Assembly (NCBI GenBank): GCA_023525975.1
Contig: CM042019.1
Coordinates: 79,296,344-79,360,343, forward strand
DNA length: 64,000 nt
Origin: Smallanthus sonchifolius
Taxonomy: Eukaryota > Streptophyta > Magnoliopsida > Asterales > Asteraceae
Direction of reading: 5' to 3'
The number at the start of each line of letters is the position of its first letter. Position 1 is the stretch's first letter. A program made the position numbers and the translations under genes. Under the pieces are notes generated by a model that did not search any database, was not told the origin of the DNA, and saw only the letters and a program-made list of their open reading frames with translations. Below, piece by piece: positions 34,803 to 46,732 of this stretch.

Positions 34803-37199
34803 ATGCAACGTACTTGTTCGCAAGGATCGCCATAATATTTAGCTTACGAAGAGCCTGAACGAGAGCTTCACGAGCACACCCGCGTCTTCCGGGAGCGTTT
34901 GAAAGAGTTGTGCAAAACCCAGGTACGTCCCACTAGCTCAGCTCCTTTTCCTAACATGGGCGACGCTGACCCACCAACGATGCGTACCGTACACCAGAGA
35001 GCCAGTAATGGGGTCCTCGGGGCGAGATCTTCGATCGCCCGCCCCGCTATCCCTAATGCCAATACTTCGCAGGTCCTATCACATGTCATGAGTACGATTA
35101 CTCATTTTACTCAGTACCATGGCCTCGAGGATGAGGATGCACCCGGACATCAGTCCCGCTTTGGGCGCATATGTGATACCTTTAATATCACGGGTGTATC
35201 TAAGGATGCAATCTACTTGCATCTCTTTCCATTCTCGCTCTCTGGACGTGCTTCTACTTGGCTTGACACCCTCCCCGACAATTCTATCACCACATGGGAG
35301 GACTTGCAAGCCAAGTTTCTAAAAAAGTACTATCCACCTTTCAGGGCCGCTCGCCTTAGGGACCAGATCCATTCGTTCCGGATAGACCCTGACGAGCCTT
35401 ATCACTTGGCCTGGGAGCGGTTCAACGCGCTGTTGAGCCGATGTCCCCTGCATGGTCTTTCTGACTGGGCGATAGTGGAGAAGTTCTACAATGGTCTCAC
35501 CTTCGAGAAGCAGCAAATGTTTAACACAGCTGTGGGAGGCCATATCATGGATAAGCTGGAGGCAGCTGAGTATGAAGAGATGTTCGAGAGCTTCGCTCTG
35601 GCGGAACAACATCGGCCATCTACTAGGACTTCCATTCCTAGGGCTAGGTCACCCGCCTCTTCTCCTAGAGGTGTGCATGAGGTCAACCCTGATACTAGCA
35701 TAGCTACTACACTCGCAGCGATGGCGAATGACATGAAGGAGCTAAAGCTGAGTGCTTAACGGTGTGAGGTGTGCAGAGGAGGCCACGACACAAGGGACTG
35801 CCCCGTTAGTCAACAAGACCAGGTGAGCTTTGCGAGCAACCATAATCGAGAGTATAATAATTATAATAATTATTTTGGCTAGGGATGAAGATCTGGAAAC
35901 AACCCGCCTGGGTTTAACGCCCGCTCGAATTAGTATGGAGAAGGTAAAGCAGGAGCGAGTTCTGGGAGCAGTGCTAGGGATAAGAAGATAGAAAAGATGC
36001 TAGAGAATTAGACTCAGATGCTCGCTCACCTTGTGGTGAAGGATAAGGAGACTCAGTAGCGACTGGACGCGCACGATACCTTACTGAAGAATCAGCAATC
36101 GGCATTCATGGATCTGCAGCGCACGGTAGGAGACATCGCTAAGAGCTTGAAGGATAGATAGGGAGGTCCGTCTTTAGGCCCTAATTCTTCAGTGATGGCT
36201 GTGTCGATTAGGAGTCGAAAAATAGAGGAGGAAGAAGAAGCAGTGGAGACTGTTATTAATACATTGATTCCTACTGTAGAGGAAGTCTCCCACAGCACTG
36301 TTCGTCACATTCCTTCGCAGGAAGAGGTGAGAAATATAGATTGGAGAGCCCACTTTGCTGCGATCGAGGCTAGGATGGTAGAGGAGCCACCGGTAGAAGA
36401 GGAAGAGCTGGTGGACGAGGAGATAGTGGTAGAGAAGCCTGCCGAGAAGGCAGAGGAGAAGAAGAAGGGGGTGGAGATGAAGACCCCCGAGATTGACTTG
36501 AGCCGTGTTCCCTAGCTAACGCGCTTGCTGCCACATAAGTATGCTAGGGAATACGGCCTCTTCCTTGACATGTTTAAACAACTCAAGGTCAATCTCCCGT
36601 TCATAGAGGTCCTCCAGCATATGCCTAAGTATGACAAGTTCTTAAAAGATCTTCTTTCCAACAAGAAGAAGCTAAAGGAGGTCTCTAAAGTCTCACTTAG
36701 TGAGCGATGTTCTGCGGTGGTTCTGAACAAACTGCTAGAGAAACTGGCAGATCCGGGTCACTTCACGATCCCGTGTCTGCTTGGCGGTTTGCCCTTGAAC
36801 CACGCGTTGGCTGACCTAGGTGCTAGCATCAATCTGATGCCATATTCCATATATAAGCAGATGGACCTAGAAGAACCGAAGCCGACGCGCATGAGCATAT
36901 CCTTGGCTGACCGTTCAGTCAAGTATCCATGGGGAATAGTGGAAAATCTTTTAGTGAAAGTAGGCAAATTTGTCTTCCCCGTGGATTTTGTCATCCTGGA
37001 TATGGATGTGGATGACAAAGTCCCACTCATCCTAGGGCGCCCGTTTTTGTGCACCGACCAGTCATTGATTGATGTCTTTGATGGAAAGCTCACCCTTCGT
37101 GTGGGGGATGAGTCTGTTACCTTTGATATTGCAAAGTCCGTGAAGGAGGTTGGTGAGCAAAGCCACTCTGTGTGCACGATTGATGCCTTCATGGACTAG
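34803..37199 (+). pseudogene. Athila-like gag-protease frame with nine in-frame stops
   Basis: From the ATG at 34,803 one reading frame runs without any indel to the stop at 37,197-37,199. It contains a Gag core (GRASTWLDTLPDNSITTWED, LQAKFLKKYYPP, YHLAWERFNALLSRCPLHG), a knuckle CEVCRGGHDTRDC (about 35,763-35,801), and a protease-like domain with DLGASINLMP and PLILGRPFL. Nine stops interrupt it: TAA 34,833; TAA 35,757; TAG 35,880; TGA 35,886; TAG 35,931; 36,009; 36,057; 36,159; 36,513. Each is one C-to-T or G-to-A change away from a Gln, Trp or Arg codon. Polymerase domains are missing. Gag would form the particle and the protease would cut it; neither can be made as a full product here. 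Confidence 0.92.
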
Positions 37200-39702
37200 C
37201 ATGAAACTCTGATCTAGAGGATGTAGTTGGTGAAACCGCCCCAGAATTAGGAGTGTTATCCGATTAGGCGGTAGAGCTAGAGGAGCTATTGGATGCACCA
37301 GATGATTATGGTGATGATGTGCCTGATGATCTGCTGGAGATGATGGCAGAATTAGATCATAGGCCAAACCCCAAGTGTGGGGATGACTGAGATGATAGAG
37401 GATCCTGAAGATCAAGTTGGAAGCTTAGAGGTAATACCATTAGAAACACCTTTACCTAAACCCCTACATATTCTTATTGTTCATTCTGAGGGGAGAGATA
37501 TTGAGCTGACTCCTAGTTTTAGAGCCCCTAGGTCTAGGGCATCCCTTAAGAGAACCCGTGCTTTGATAGATTCATCTAATTTGAGGGTAGTGCAAACCCC
37601 AAGTGTGGGGATGTTTTGGGGGAATAAACTGCTAGGATACTTGAACCGTGTTATCTTCAGACCCGGTAGGTTTAAGTGTTGGTGGAAAGACCTGAGTGCT
37701 AATTGTAATATATATTCGGTGGTCAGTATTTGCTTGTTAATGCTGTGGAGAGCCACGGTACCGTGCAGGATGAAGGCGGTTCCAGTTAGAATCAAGGAGA
37801 AGCCTCCTGATAGGTTTGTTTGAGTCTCGGGCAAGTGCCCGGGAGGTATAATTTGTATTATTTTCTTGGTTTAAGTTCATGTCATATTTGTGTTTTTTGG
37901 TGTGTGTGTTTTGTTTGTGTCGTGTTTTGCAGGGATTCGCGCTTGATTCAGTGAGGAAAATCATCAGGAAAGAAGTTCCACGTATGTTTACATTGTTTTT
38001 TTTTTGTCATTGGAACAATTTTTAAAGGTTTTGGGTGAAAAAAGTTTGAGGGGTGAAAATTTGGCTAAGTATAAAAAACCCTCAAAACTTTTTGTCACCA
38101 GGACTCCCTCACAGTACACGACGCACCAACCCCTGTTCCTCGCGATACGCGAAGGATACCGACCTAAATTTCATCTCCTCGCGGTACACGAGGGGTGGCT
38201 ACTTTTTCCCTTGTTTTCCCATGGTTTCCCAGTCCCGCAACCGATCAATCATCATCCACTATCATATCCACCGACTACCATCACCATGGGAGACTTGAAA
38301 ACCGTTTGTGACCGTTGATTCTCCTTTCTTTTGGCATTCATGTCTATGTGTTTGCCACTCATCGGGTACGATTCCTTGCTATCTATCTTGAGTCTTAGTG
38401 AGTTAGTCGAGTCTTTTATTTAACTTTGAGTCTGTAACTTAGGTCAGTTTAATGCTGCAGGTATGTTTGAGTTCTATCTCCATTCGGGCGGGGTCGATTC
38501 TGATCGTATTTATCTTGTAAAGGCAGGCCGAAAGTAATTGTGCAACCGCGACCGAAATGCTATACGGTGCACAAGAGGAAGAGTAAAGCCAGACCATTCA
38601 CTGCTATATCACCAGCTAAGTCGATTCCTATTATATTTTTGCATTTCTTTTTGTGTTTCTCCGTTCACATTGGGGACAATGTTTGTTTCAAGTGTGGGGA
38701 TGGGACTGCGTCTAGTGAGTCTAGTGTCTAGTTTGTTTTATTTTATAAAAATTCAAAAATACAAACAAAATTAAAAAAAATGTCCTTTGAAATCAAAAGT
38801 TTTGTATAAAGAATGGAAATTAATAATATAACTGAAGCTGCTTGTTAAGTTTTAAATGAATAAATAATTAAAAACGCGTTTAATTAGTGATGTTTTGGTA
38901 GACCCAGCCAGCTAGTAAAGCTTAAATAGCCTGTTTGTGTTGTTGAGGATTAATAATTGAATTAAATCATGTTATCTTGTGGGTATTTATCTGAGGGTAA
39001 TCAGTAATACTGAAACTATCAACATAGAGTGATAGGTACCACGTTAAGTTAAAATTTAGAGGTTTTTGAAATTTCTTGGCACACCACTCTCTTTTTATGA
39101 GAATAAATCCGAGTTTCGGTGGCGCCTGCATCCATAATTCCAATATTCATGAGCTTATTTGATTAGAATTCTAAGTTTTCCCTACGTATCACACGTCGGG
39201 TTCCAGCCTGATTGAAACACCACTTGTTGATTCTTATATGCTTAATTGTGTATAACTGTAGTCTATGTGTTACCTTCTGGGATAGTGACTTGGTTGAAAT
39301 CCTCTAGACGAAAGTTCATTTGCTTAATAATGCTCATATTTCATTCATTCCATATTTCATTTTGATTTCTAAAAACCTGTAAATTTTAGTTTAATGTGGT
39401 GGGTGAAATTTATATGGTTTAATCCGTGGCTAGACATGACCGTGAGACGGTATTAGGTAGATCTGTAACTTTTAAGTGTGACTCACATAGATTAATGTGC
39501 TTGGTAATATGAATTAGAACACATGAACAGGGGCTTGAAAGTTGGTGCTTGGGTTTAATCGGATAGAAATACTGATTATTGCTTTTTAACGCGTGAGTAT
39601 GTTTGTGCTTATTGAAATTAATGAGTTTGTTAAGCTATGTCCAGTTATGATTCCATTGCAGAATTTTTTCGAGGACGAAAAAAGGTTAAGTGTGGGGATG
39701 TT
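37200..39702 (+). other. noncoding 3' interior of the Athila-like element
   Basis: This 2.5 kb replaces polymerase. The phrase CCCCAAGTGTGGGGATG occurs near 37,368 and 37,597, TCAAGTGTGGGGATGG near 38,688, and a related purine tract directly precedes the 3' LTR (39,688-39,702). Two copies of the LTR hairpin motif lie at 38,139-38,153 and 38,178-38,192. Short open frames here (for example 37,377-37,823) do not resemble known proteins. Confidence 0.7.
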
Positions 39703-41315
39703 TGATGTAGTGCAAAACACACATCTTTATTCCCTTGCATTCGTGCGTTTTTAGTTAGTTTTACATTTGTTTTGAGTCGCTTTTGTTTCCTATTGATTCT
39801 TTGTTGTGTTTACAAGAGCTCGTGTGGAATAAAAGTCAAATCCCTAGGAAAACGAGCAAGAGAATGAAAGCCCAAGGATTAAAAGTGAAAAATGTGAAAA
39901 TATGACCCTCGCGGTACGCGAGGGAAGAGAATATGTGCCGCGCGGTACGCGAGGAGACTCAAATCCGGCCGTGACTATTTTGTTCCTCGCGGTACGCGAG
40001 GAACCCTGCCCAATATCTCGCGATACGCGGGGGCCCTAAATTCCACAAAACCCTATATTTCAAATTAAATAGAATTGTATTGCCATTATGAAAAGAGGAT
40101 AGTCTTTTTGGCCGTCAGAGCTTACTCTTGTCGATTTCTGGAGTTAGAGAATCAATCGGATCCAAATCTTGGAGCTTTAGACTTCGTATTGGTTAGATAT
40201 CGATTATCCGGTTGTTGAGATTGGTGATTGATTTGATTTAGGATATGTTATTAGTTTTTACTTCTTATTTGTTGTGTTGGACCATGTTTCTTGGCTAAAC
40301 ACTTGATACTGCCTAGGTTTGTGATGAATACTTAGTAAAGTTGTGATTTTTATCGGTTTTTGGTTTCAATTGATGGTTTAATGATTTTGTAAAAGATCTT
40401 GGTTTGATAATATGATGAATATGCATGCTTTGAACCTGATTTGCAATTGAGTATAGTTCCATATGCTACTTGTGAATGTCTTTTAGCTTGAGTAGTATAT
40501 CTAGATCATAGACTATGTGTTTGTGGTTGTTTGATGGTTTGCTAGATGTAGTATTCCATAGGAACAATGATTGAGAGTAGGTTAGATCCGAGTGTTCTTC
40601 TTATCTCGATACCCGAAAGGTGAGAGGTAATCGGTTAGTCTTCGTATTAGGTTCCGATTGTGAATTGTCTTAGAGGAAATTCCCTTAGGGTTCTAGTATC
40701 AGTTGCTATTCCGTGTCATATTTATTAGTGTTAGATTATCCCGTGCATTTTAGATGTATTGTGGACAGTGAGACTGAAAGGTGATCTGTCTATCTGGGTA
40801 CATTATCATTGTTGGAGAGACTGAAAGGTAATCCGGCCATCTGGTGAGTTTAGTACATATTTAGGTTCCTTAGCTGGTGACACCCTGGGAGTGATTAGGG
40901 ATACACTAGGTTGTCTAGAGCTGTTATTCTTAGAAACCCAGATCCATCATTGTTTCCATAACCGATAGAAGTTGAGCTTTGTAAGTAGGATTCCGACCTA
41001 GGTAGTGGTTCTTCCTATTCCTGATATTTCCCAAGTCTTTGTCTTGATAGTTAAAATCGTTCTTTAGTATTCTGCATTATTAGTTTAATCAGTAGTGTAG
41101 AAAACCCCCCATCAATCATTCAATAGTCCGAGTCAGATTCTAGTTTAGCTGTTAAGTGTCTCTAGGGTTCGATAACTCAGTTTACCATTAAGCTGTGCTA
41201 CACTCGATAGGTTCACTTGCCTGTCAGTGCGGTTTAGTTCACATGTACTCCATTTATTACTTAGGAGTCTAGGTTAGGTTTTGTTATTATTTTATAGACC
41301 GCCTGGACGACATCA
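39703..41315 (+). repeat. 3' LTR of the Athila-like element
   Basis: This is a 1,613-bp LTR nearly identical to 32,957-34,580. The hairpin motifs lie at 39,908, about 39,939 (first arm altered to CCGCGCG), 39,986 and 40,017. Confidence 0.93.
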
Positions 41316-41318
41316 GGG

Positions 41319-41708
41319 TGGTTGTGTGCCAAACAAACAATCAAACAAGATAATAAAGACATATAGCAGATCCAAAGCTATAAATTTCATTGATTTTGTA
41401 CAAAGAAACAAAATAGCTCCACCCCGGGTGAGCTCCCTCGGGGTGGTGGCTCACAGAAAACTAACAATGACAAATAAATACAAATTCCCTATTTATAAGC
41501 TCCTGAGCCTTGCTCCCCAAGCTAGCCGCCACTGCCCTTGAGAAACCCTAGTAAGTGTCGCCATTCCCCATGGCGACACACTCAGAATTTCGCCATGTTC
41601 CGGGGCAACACACTGAGTGTCTCCTGTAGTGTCGCCAGACATTAAAACTCTTCGTTTTTTGTTTGGATCGTTCGATTGATAATATCATTCTGTTAGTCAA
41701 ACCCAACA
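41319..41708 (-). repeat. family B LTR
   Basis: It aligns with 27,911-28,295 along its length and starts TGTTGGGTTTGACTAAC on the minus strand. Stems: CCACCCCG (41,419-41,426) with CGGGGTGG (41,439-41,446), and a perfect 10-bp pair GTGTCGCCAT (41,555-41,564) with ATGGCGACAC (41,570-41,579). It abuts the Athila-like LTR on the left and 25 bp of copia leader on the right, with no matching duplication. Confidence 0.8.
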
Positions 41709-41733
41709 ATCACGAATGCTCTGATACCAAAGT

Positions 41734-42125
41734 TGTAGGATCAAAAGTCTGATTTGGTGAAACAAAATCATAAGAACACACAAATTTTCAATAAAGTCCT
41801 TGATAGATTTGAAACAAAATAATTACAAGTAAAGACCCCCAAAATCTCTCACTCTAGTATATGTGCTCCAAATGCTAAACCCTAAAACTTTACTATTAAT
41901 AGTCTAATACAAATTAGACTAATTACAATCAAGCCCTTAAAGTTTATCTAAAACAATCTTGAACAAAAATAATAAATATATTTTTGCCTAAACAAAATAT
42001 ATTTATATAACTGGAACACTGATGATCGTGACTTGAGCTTCACACGTCAATCCGTCTCCCGGACTTCTCATGTTGACTTTTACTTTTTGACTTGATAACA
42101 TTAGACTAAAAATTTAAACCCAACA
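41734..42125 (-). repeat. copia LTR (family C) with primer site and polypurine tract
   Basis: This 392-bp LTR reads TGTTGGGTTTAAATTTT to TTGATCCTACA on the minus strand. On its left is a primer site (TGGTATCAGAGCA, about 41,717-41,729), and on its right a polypurine tract (TAAGGGGGAGAT). Having both means the LTR sits between the 3' end of one interior and the 5' start of another, as in a recombined tandem pair. Confidence 0.82.
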
Positions 42126-43238
42126 ATCTCCCCCTTATGCTAATGTTATCAAACTCTTGAATCATCTTCAGAACCGTCACTCCAAGCATACCGTAATCTT
42201 CAATTTGGTAAGCTTCAGTCTATATTTCAAGACTTAACAATCTCCCCCTAGACTGATACTTTCCAAATTTACTTTGCTGATGATCTTGTCTCTGACAATC
42301 TCCCCCTGGACTGATGCTTTCCAAATTTATTTTGTTGATAATCTTGTCTTTGACAATCTCCCCCTTTCTGTATGCATCATCTTGTCAAGCTAATAAACTT
42401 TTCCAACTCTCTTTTCTTGAGTGATATAGAAGATATAGGAGGAGGATTCCTAGCTCGATATCTTCTACAAACTTGAGGAAACGGGTGCTTTGGACTAGTA
42501 TCTTGCTCAATTGATGATTGACCATCATTGCAACAAATAGACGAGGAAACCTGATCACAATCACAAACACAACTCCGAATTCTCTTTAGACAATTTCAAC
42601 TTACAGACAAAACCGGATTCATCTGTAGTGTGCAATCAAGTGAGTATCTCAATTGTTTTGAGACACAGTCAATATTATACGGAAGAATTAAAAAATAACA
42701 AGAAATAAGACAAATGAACACAAGTCAAAATATTTTTGCTTTTTTTAATTTTTTTTATATTTTAATAACTTCCAACCTCTTAGATGTAGAAATGACCTGA
42801 TACGAGATCATACTGATTCAACCTGTCTAGGCATACTTCAACTTTCATCCGGATAGCCACGACTCAAGAACGATTGCCGGTATGTTTGTTCTCTCAAATC
42901 CACGCACCATTCTTTCAACATACATTCGTTGATTGTTTATCATGTCTGGTAAGATTTAGATGAAATCAGTGGACCCCACACTCAGACAGGTAAATCCTAC
43001 TCTTTCTCATGGTCTTTTGAGAACCTAGAATATATCTATATGAGCACAACTAACATGGGTCTATGAACTGTTCAGGGAATCTTTAAGAGGATTTTGGTTC
43101 AGGGACATAGCACGACGGACTTACATGCCCTGATTATGAAATAAGCTGGACTTACATGCACGACAGACTTTATAAGCCATTTTTTTTTGTCAAGAAACCC
43201 TAAGATCAGTCACAATAACCCAAAGGAGAAAAATATTG
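42126..43238 (-). mobile_element. copia 3' interior remnant with four polypurine-like tracts
   Basis: On the plus strand CAATCTCCCCCT-type tracts occur at about 42,124, 42,238, 42,296 and 42,355, two of them followed by the same phrase ACTGATRCTTTCC. Repeated polypurine tracts upstream of the 3' LTR are a known Sirevirus trait. The rest (42,380-43,238) has no recognisable protein. Confidence 0.6.
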
Positions 43239-45788
43239 TGTCACCCAGATTTTTCAAACCAATTTAAACATTTTAAAACACGCAGAATTTAGGTCCCGGT
43301 TACTCCCATTTAAGAAATACATCAAGTTATTATCAAAATCAAACAACGACATATTTATACTTTCAACAACTTTACAAAACAAGCTTTAAACAACTCCTCC
43401 AGCGAGGTTATTGTAAGGCCCCAAACCGGGCACCCTGCAGTTGGTTCTCATCATTGGGTATTTTGACTTTAAAATACTCTTTTTATAGATCAAAACTACA
43501 GCGGAAGTCTTTCTAAAACCAATACTCACTTTTATTAAACAACACTATTTATAAATTTACCTCATGAATGCCTGCACACCGATCCGAGTAGCACCGCACC
43601 CAAGCCAAGATACGTCGACTCCGAACTCACTTGCAAAATAATCTAACGTACACACAAAGTCAGTTACGCTGTGTGCGTTCTAATAGTTTAATTTAAACAA
43701 AAGCCATCTTGTCACAATTAATATTTATCTTCACATAGGACACCTTGGCCCTTAATAAAATAGTTTTACAATTTATCATCATATAGATAACCCCTGTTGT
43801 CTTATGATATCCCAAGAGATTCACCACCCCAGACTCATCCTGCCACTATAACTCAGTAAGTCTCTCCGACATGGATCGAGCTTACTACTCTGATAACTCA
43901 AAATTTACCACACATATTAACTATACACTGGTTATCACAACTAACTTCTAAACACCAACTTAACCAACCCTAACCAAGAATCTCACCAACCAACTGACAC
44001 AACAGTTGTAACACAATGTCCTCATCCCGACACAACGGTCAATGAGATACTACACACCACATTAATATCATTTACTCACCACATCAATAACATCTCATAC
44101 GCAATTATTATAACTCATCACTTGCATGCAATTTAACACATATATATGCACACAAACACATATCTCATCACTCCACCCTCGTCAGGGCGTTCGACACACC
44201 TCAAGATCATTATTAACCTGCTCAATATTGTCACCTTTGGTGACTTCCCAAAGGACTTCGTCCTTCACAATCCCGTTTGTCGTGTCCCAAAGATGACGAT
44301 GCAAACACACCTGTTTGTCGTGCCACAAGGACAACAATGAAAATACAAACACATAACACATAACAACATCACATTTCATTCACGTGACTCATTAATTACA
44401 CCTGCACCCCACACAAAGCACTAGGACAAAACGTCCTATACGTAATCATAGGCGTTTAGCTTATATCCCGACTCACACCGAGTAACCGTTAACACGACAC
44501 CCATTAATAACTCTTAACTCAAGCTCACATAGTCCCATAAACACCTCATTGACCATCCGACTCATTTATAAAGGTTTTAGTGCATAAACACACCGGGTTA
44601 GAACCCAAAACTCTTAACACGCTTAGTTCACAAAAACACGTTCTACAAGTATGTACGATAGCCCCAAAATAGTAAAACAATTAAAAGTAGGGTATTAGAA
44701 ACTCACTGGTTATGCTGAGTCTCAGTCCTTGCTATGCAACTCGTCCGTCCTCCCTCAGAACCCAAACCTATCAACATATGATCCAAGGATCAAGATACGC
44801 TCTAAACGTACGTCGAATAACGCATTAAAATATAAACCCTAGCGTCGTCTCGCCAGCTCGACCTTTCTTTCCATGAAATCCTAGCCTTACGGGCTTACGC
44901 AAGACATTGTTATTGAACTGGATAGGACTTGTGTATCCGAACCCGAACTCCCATGCATGCACGTCCGCGTGCCATGCAGACCTTAAGCCCACGTTGTCTT
45001 GCAATATTAACCCATAACAAATTGCAAGACCTGAGTAAAGCTATGTGCATATGACCTGACCACGCCATTCGTAGACACACAAACTCCTGAACCTTATCTC
45101 TTACTCACCACAACGGTGGCCCCTGCCACGCGTCATCACGTACTTACACGGAGTTCACATGGTCGTACCCCACACGGGTCGTACCAGAGGTTCAGAACGA
45201 CACACTACTCAGTCTAGACACAATTCATCACTCTACACACTCACACACGCAAGATATAAAAATATCATAATTACCCACATGATCTTGTCCCGAACATTTA
45301 CACCTAATAAAGATGTATATTCACAACTCCCCAAAGGACCCCGTCCTGAATATGTCACCTAGATATTAGCATGTAGGTTACATTACCTTAAGACCGTAGA
45401 CACATACAAATTCAAAACTCATGTCTATACAGGTCTATCCACACCATCTAATCAACCGTGCTTTAGCATCACAACAAGGATCACATTTAACGCTAGCTCA
45501 CGTCATTTAAAGTGTAATCACACAATCACACCATGCCACACATATTCCACTACTGTAACCACAATCACAGGCCGTCACAAACACAATTTCATTAATTATG
45601 TTCAAATTGCTGTGCGGTAAGACTCACAATAAATGTAAAAATAAAATAGTCAACATTTGAATTAAACACCACACCAAGTAAACGTCTAATCAGTCAAAAT
45701 GTCAAATCACTCCGCAAAATCTCGTGACAACCGTCACATCCAAAAGTCATCAAGAAGTCAAATGTCTTAAACAATGCTCGCAAAATCA

Positions 45789-46160
45789 CTACTGGACAAC
45801 ATCAGGTGTATCTATTGTGTCCTTCTTTGGTTCCTCCTCATCAGATCTCAGGTCATTTGCTAGGTCTTCTTGAGATAGAGCTCCCTTAGCTGTCGCAAGT
45901 GGTCGATCTCTCAGCCATACAGGTTCACATCCTGGAATGAAATCACACACTACTGACACCACCCTCCTTTTCCATCCAGTCCCACTAGTTAAAGCACCAC
46001 GCGGCATGTCGCCGACCGCAGCTCTAGTCATACTCGGCGCGGGAAGCGCCACGTTACTGTCCGTTCCCTCTATAGCAGCCGTTGGCTTAACCAGTCGATC
46101 CGCATTCCTCTTAGTATGATTTCCACTCTTGCCCAATCTCGTACGCTCTGTCTTAGCCAC
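45789..46160 (-). pseudogene. possible gag N-terminal fragment of element E
   Basis: A 123-residue frame begins MAKTERTRLGKSGNHTKR, about 550 bp after the primer site of element E, where gag would start. It is basic at first, then Ala/Gly-rich, and ends acidic. I do not recognise a domain. Its position is the only reason to suspect gag. Confidence 0.35.
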
Positions 46161-46712
46161 CTAATCTTACTCAAGATAGAACGTTGGAGTGATTACTATG
46201 GGCATAAATTCAGAATATGAGGGTAATCATAGACTGCCAAATCACGGTGATCAAATGCAATTTGGTGGTGCACATTACGGCTCAGATTCTAAACCTTTCC
46301 CGTCATACTCACACTAACTTTCCACCTTTCACACACCGCGGATGCACATGCATCCACACAACTCAGATAGCACCATGCAACAATGTAGAAATTATCATAT
46401 TTATCACAATTTCACACCACACATAGTTACACATCAAATCACTAAACCATGCCGACACACCAAACTATCTCATATAGTTACAAGTAATGCTACACCACAG
46501 TATCAAACTCACAAAACATGATTTCGCCTAATCATGCCACACAACTCCACGTAGCGTTACACTACACAATTACTACTCTAACAATTAATGTATAACTCAA
46601 AGACGTACCTCTTGGCTCGCGGTACTCGTGGTGGCATTTGTTTCACCCTCGTCCCATTTTCAGTTTAAGTTAAGGTATTTTATTTTTATAAAAACACCGA
46701 TTTTCTCTTAAA

Positions 46713-46729
46713 CCACGACTCTGATACCA
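46713..46729 (-). promoter_or_regulatory. primer-binding site of element E
   Basis: TGGTATCAGAGTCGTGG on the minus strand directly follows the LTR end TCTTACA after AGT. It is an initiator-tRNA type site. Confidence 0.8.
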
Positions 46730-46732
46730 ACT

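Larger units (their letters stand above)
32957..41315 (+). mobile_element. non-autonomous Athila-like Ty3/gypsy element
   Basis: Both LTRs (32,957-34,580 and 39,703-41,315) start TGATGTAGTGC and end in ATCA. A tRNA-Asp type primer site follows the first and a purine tract precedes the second. The 5.1-kb interior encodes only gag and a retropepsin-like protease in one frame; RT, RNase H and integrase are absent. By eye the two LTRs differ at scattered bases only, so the insertion is young. There is no matching duplication at the outer ends, because the left LTR is joined to another copy's 3' interior. Confidence 0.93.

Noticed and set aside
37377..37834. Possible additional protein after the protease of the Athila-like element
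   Set aside because: Frames of similar length are open on both strands, there is no recognisable domain, and the region is shared noncoding 3' interior.
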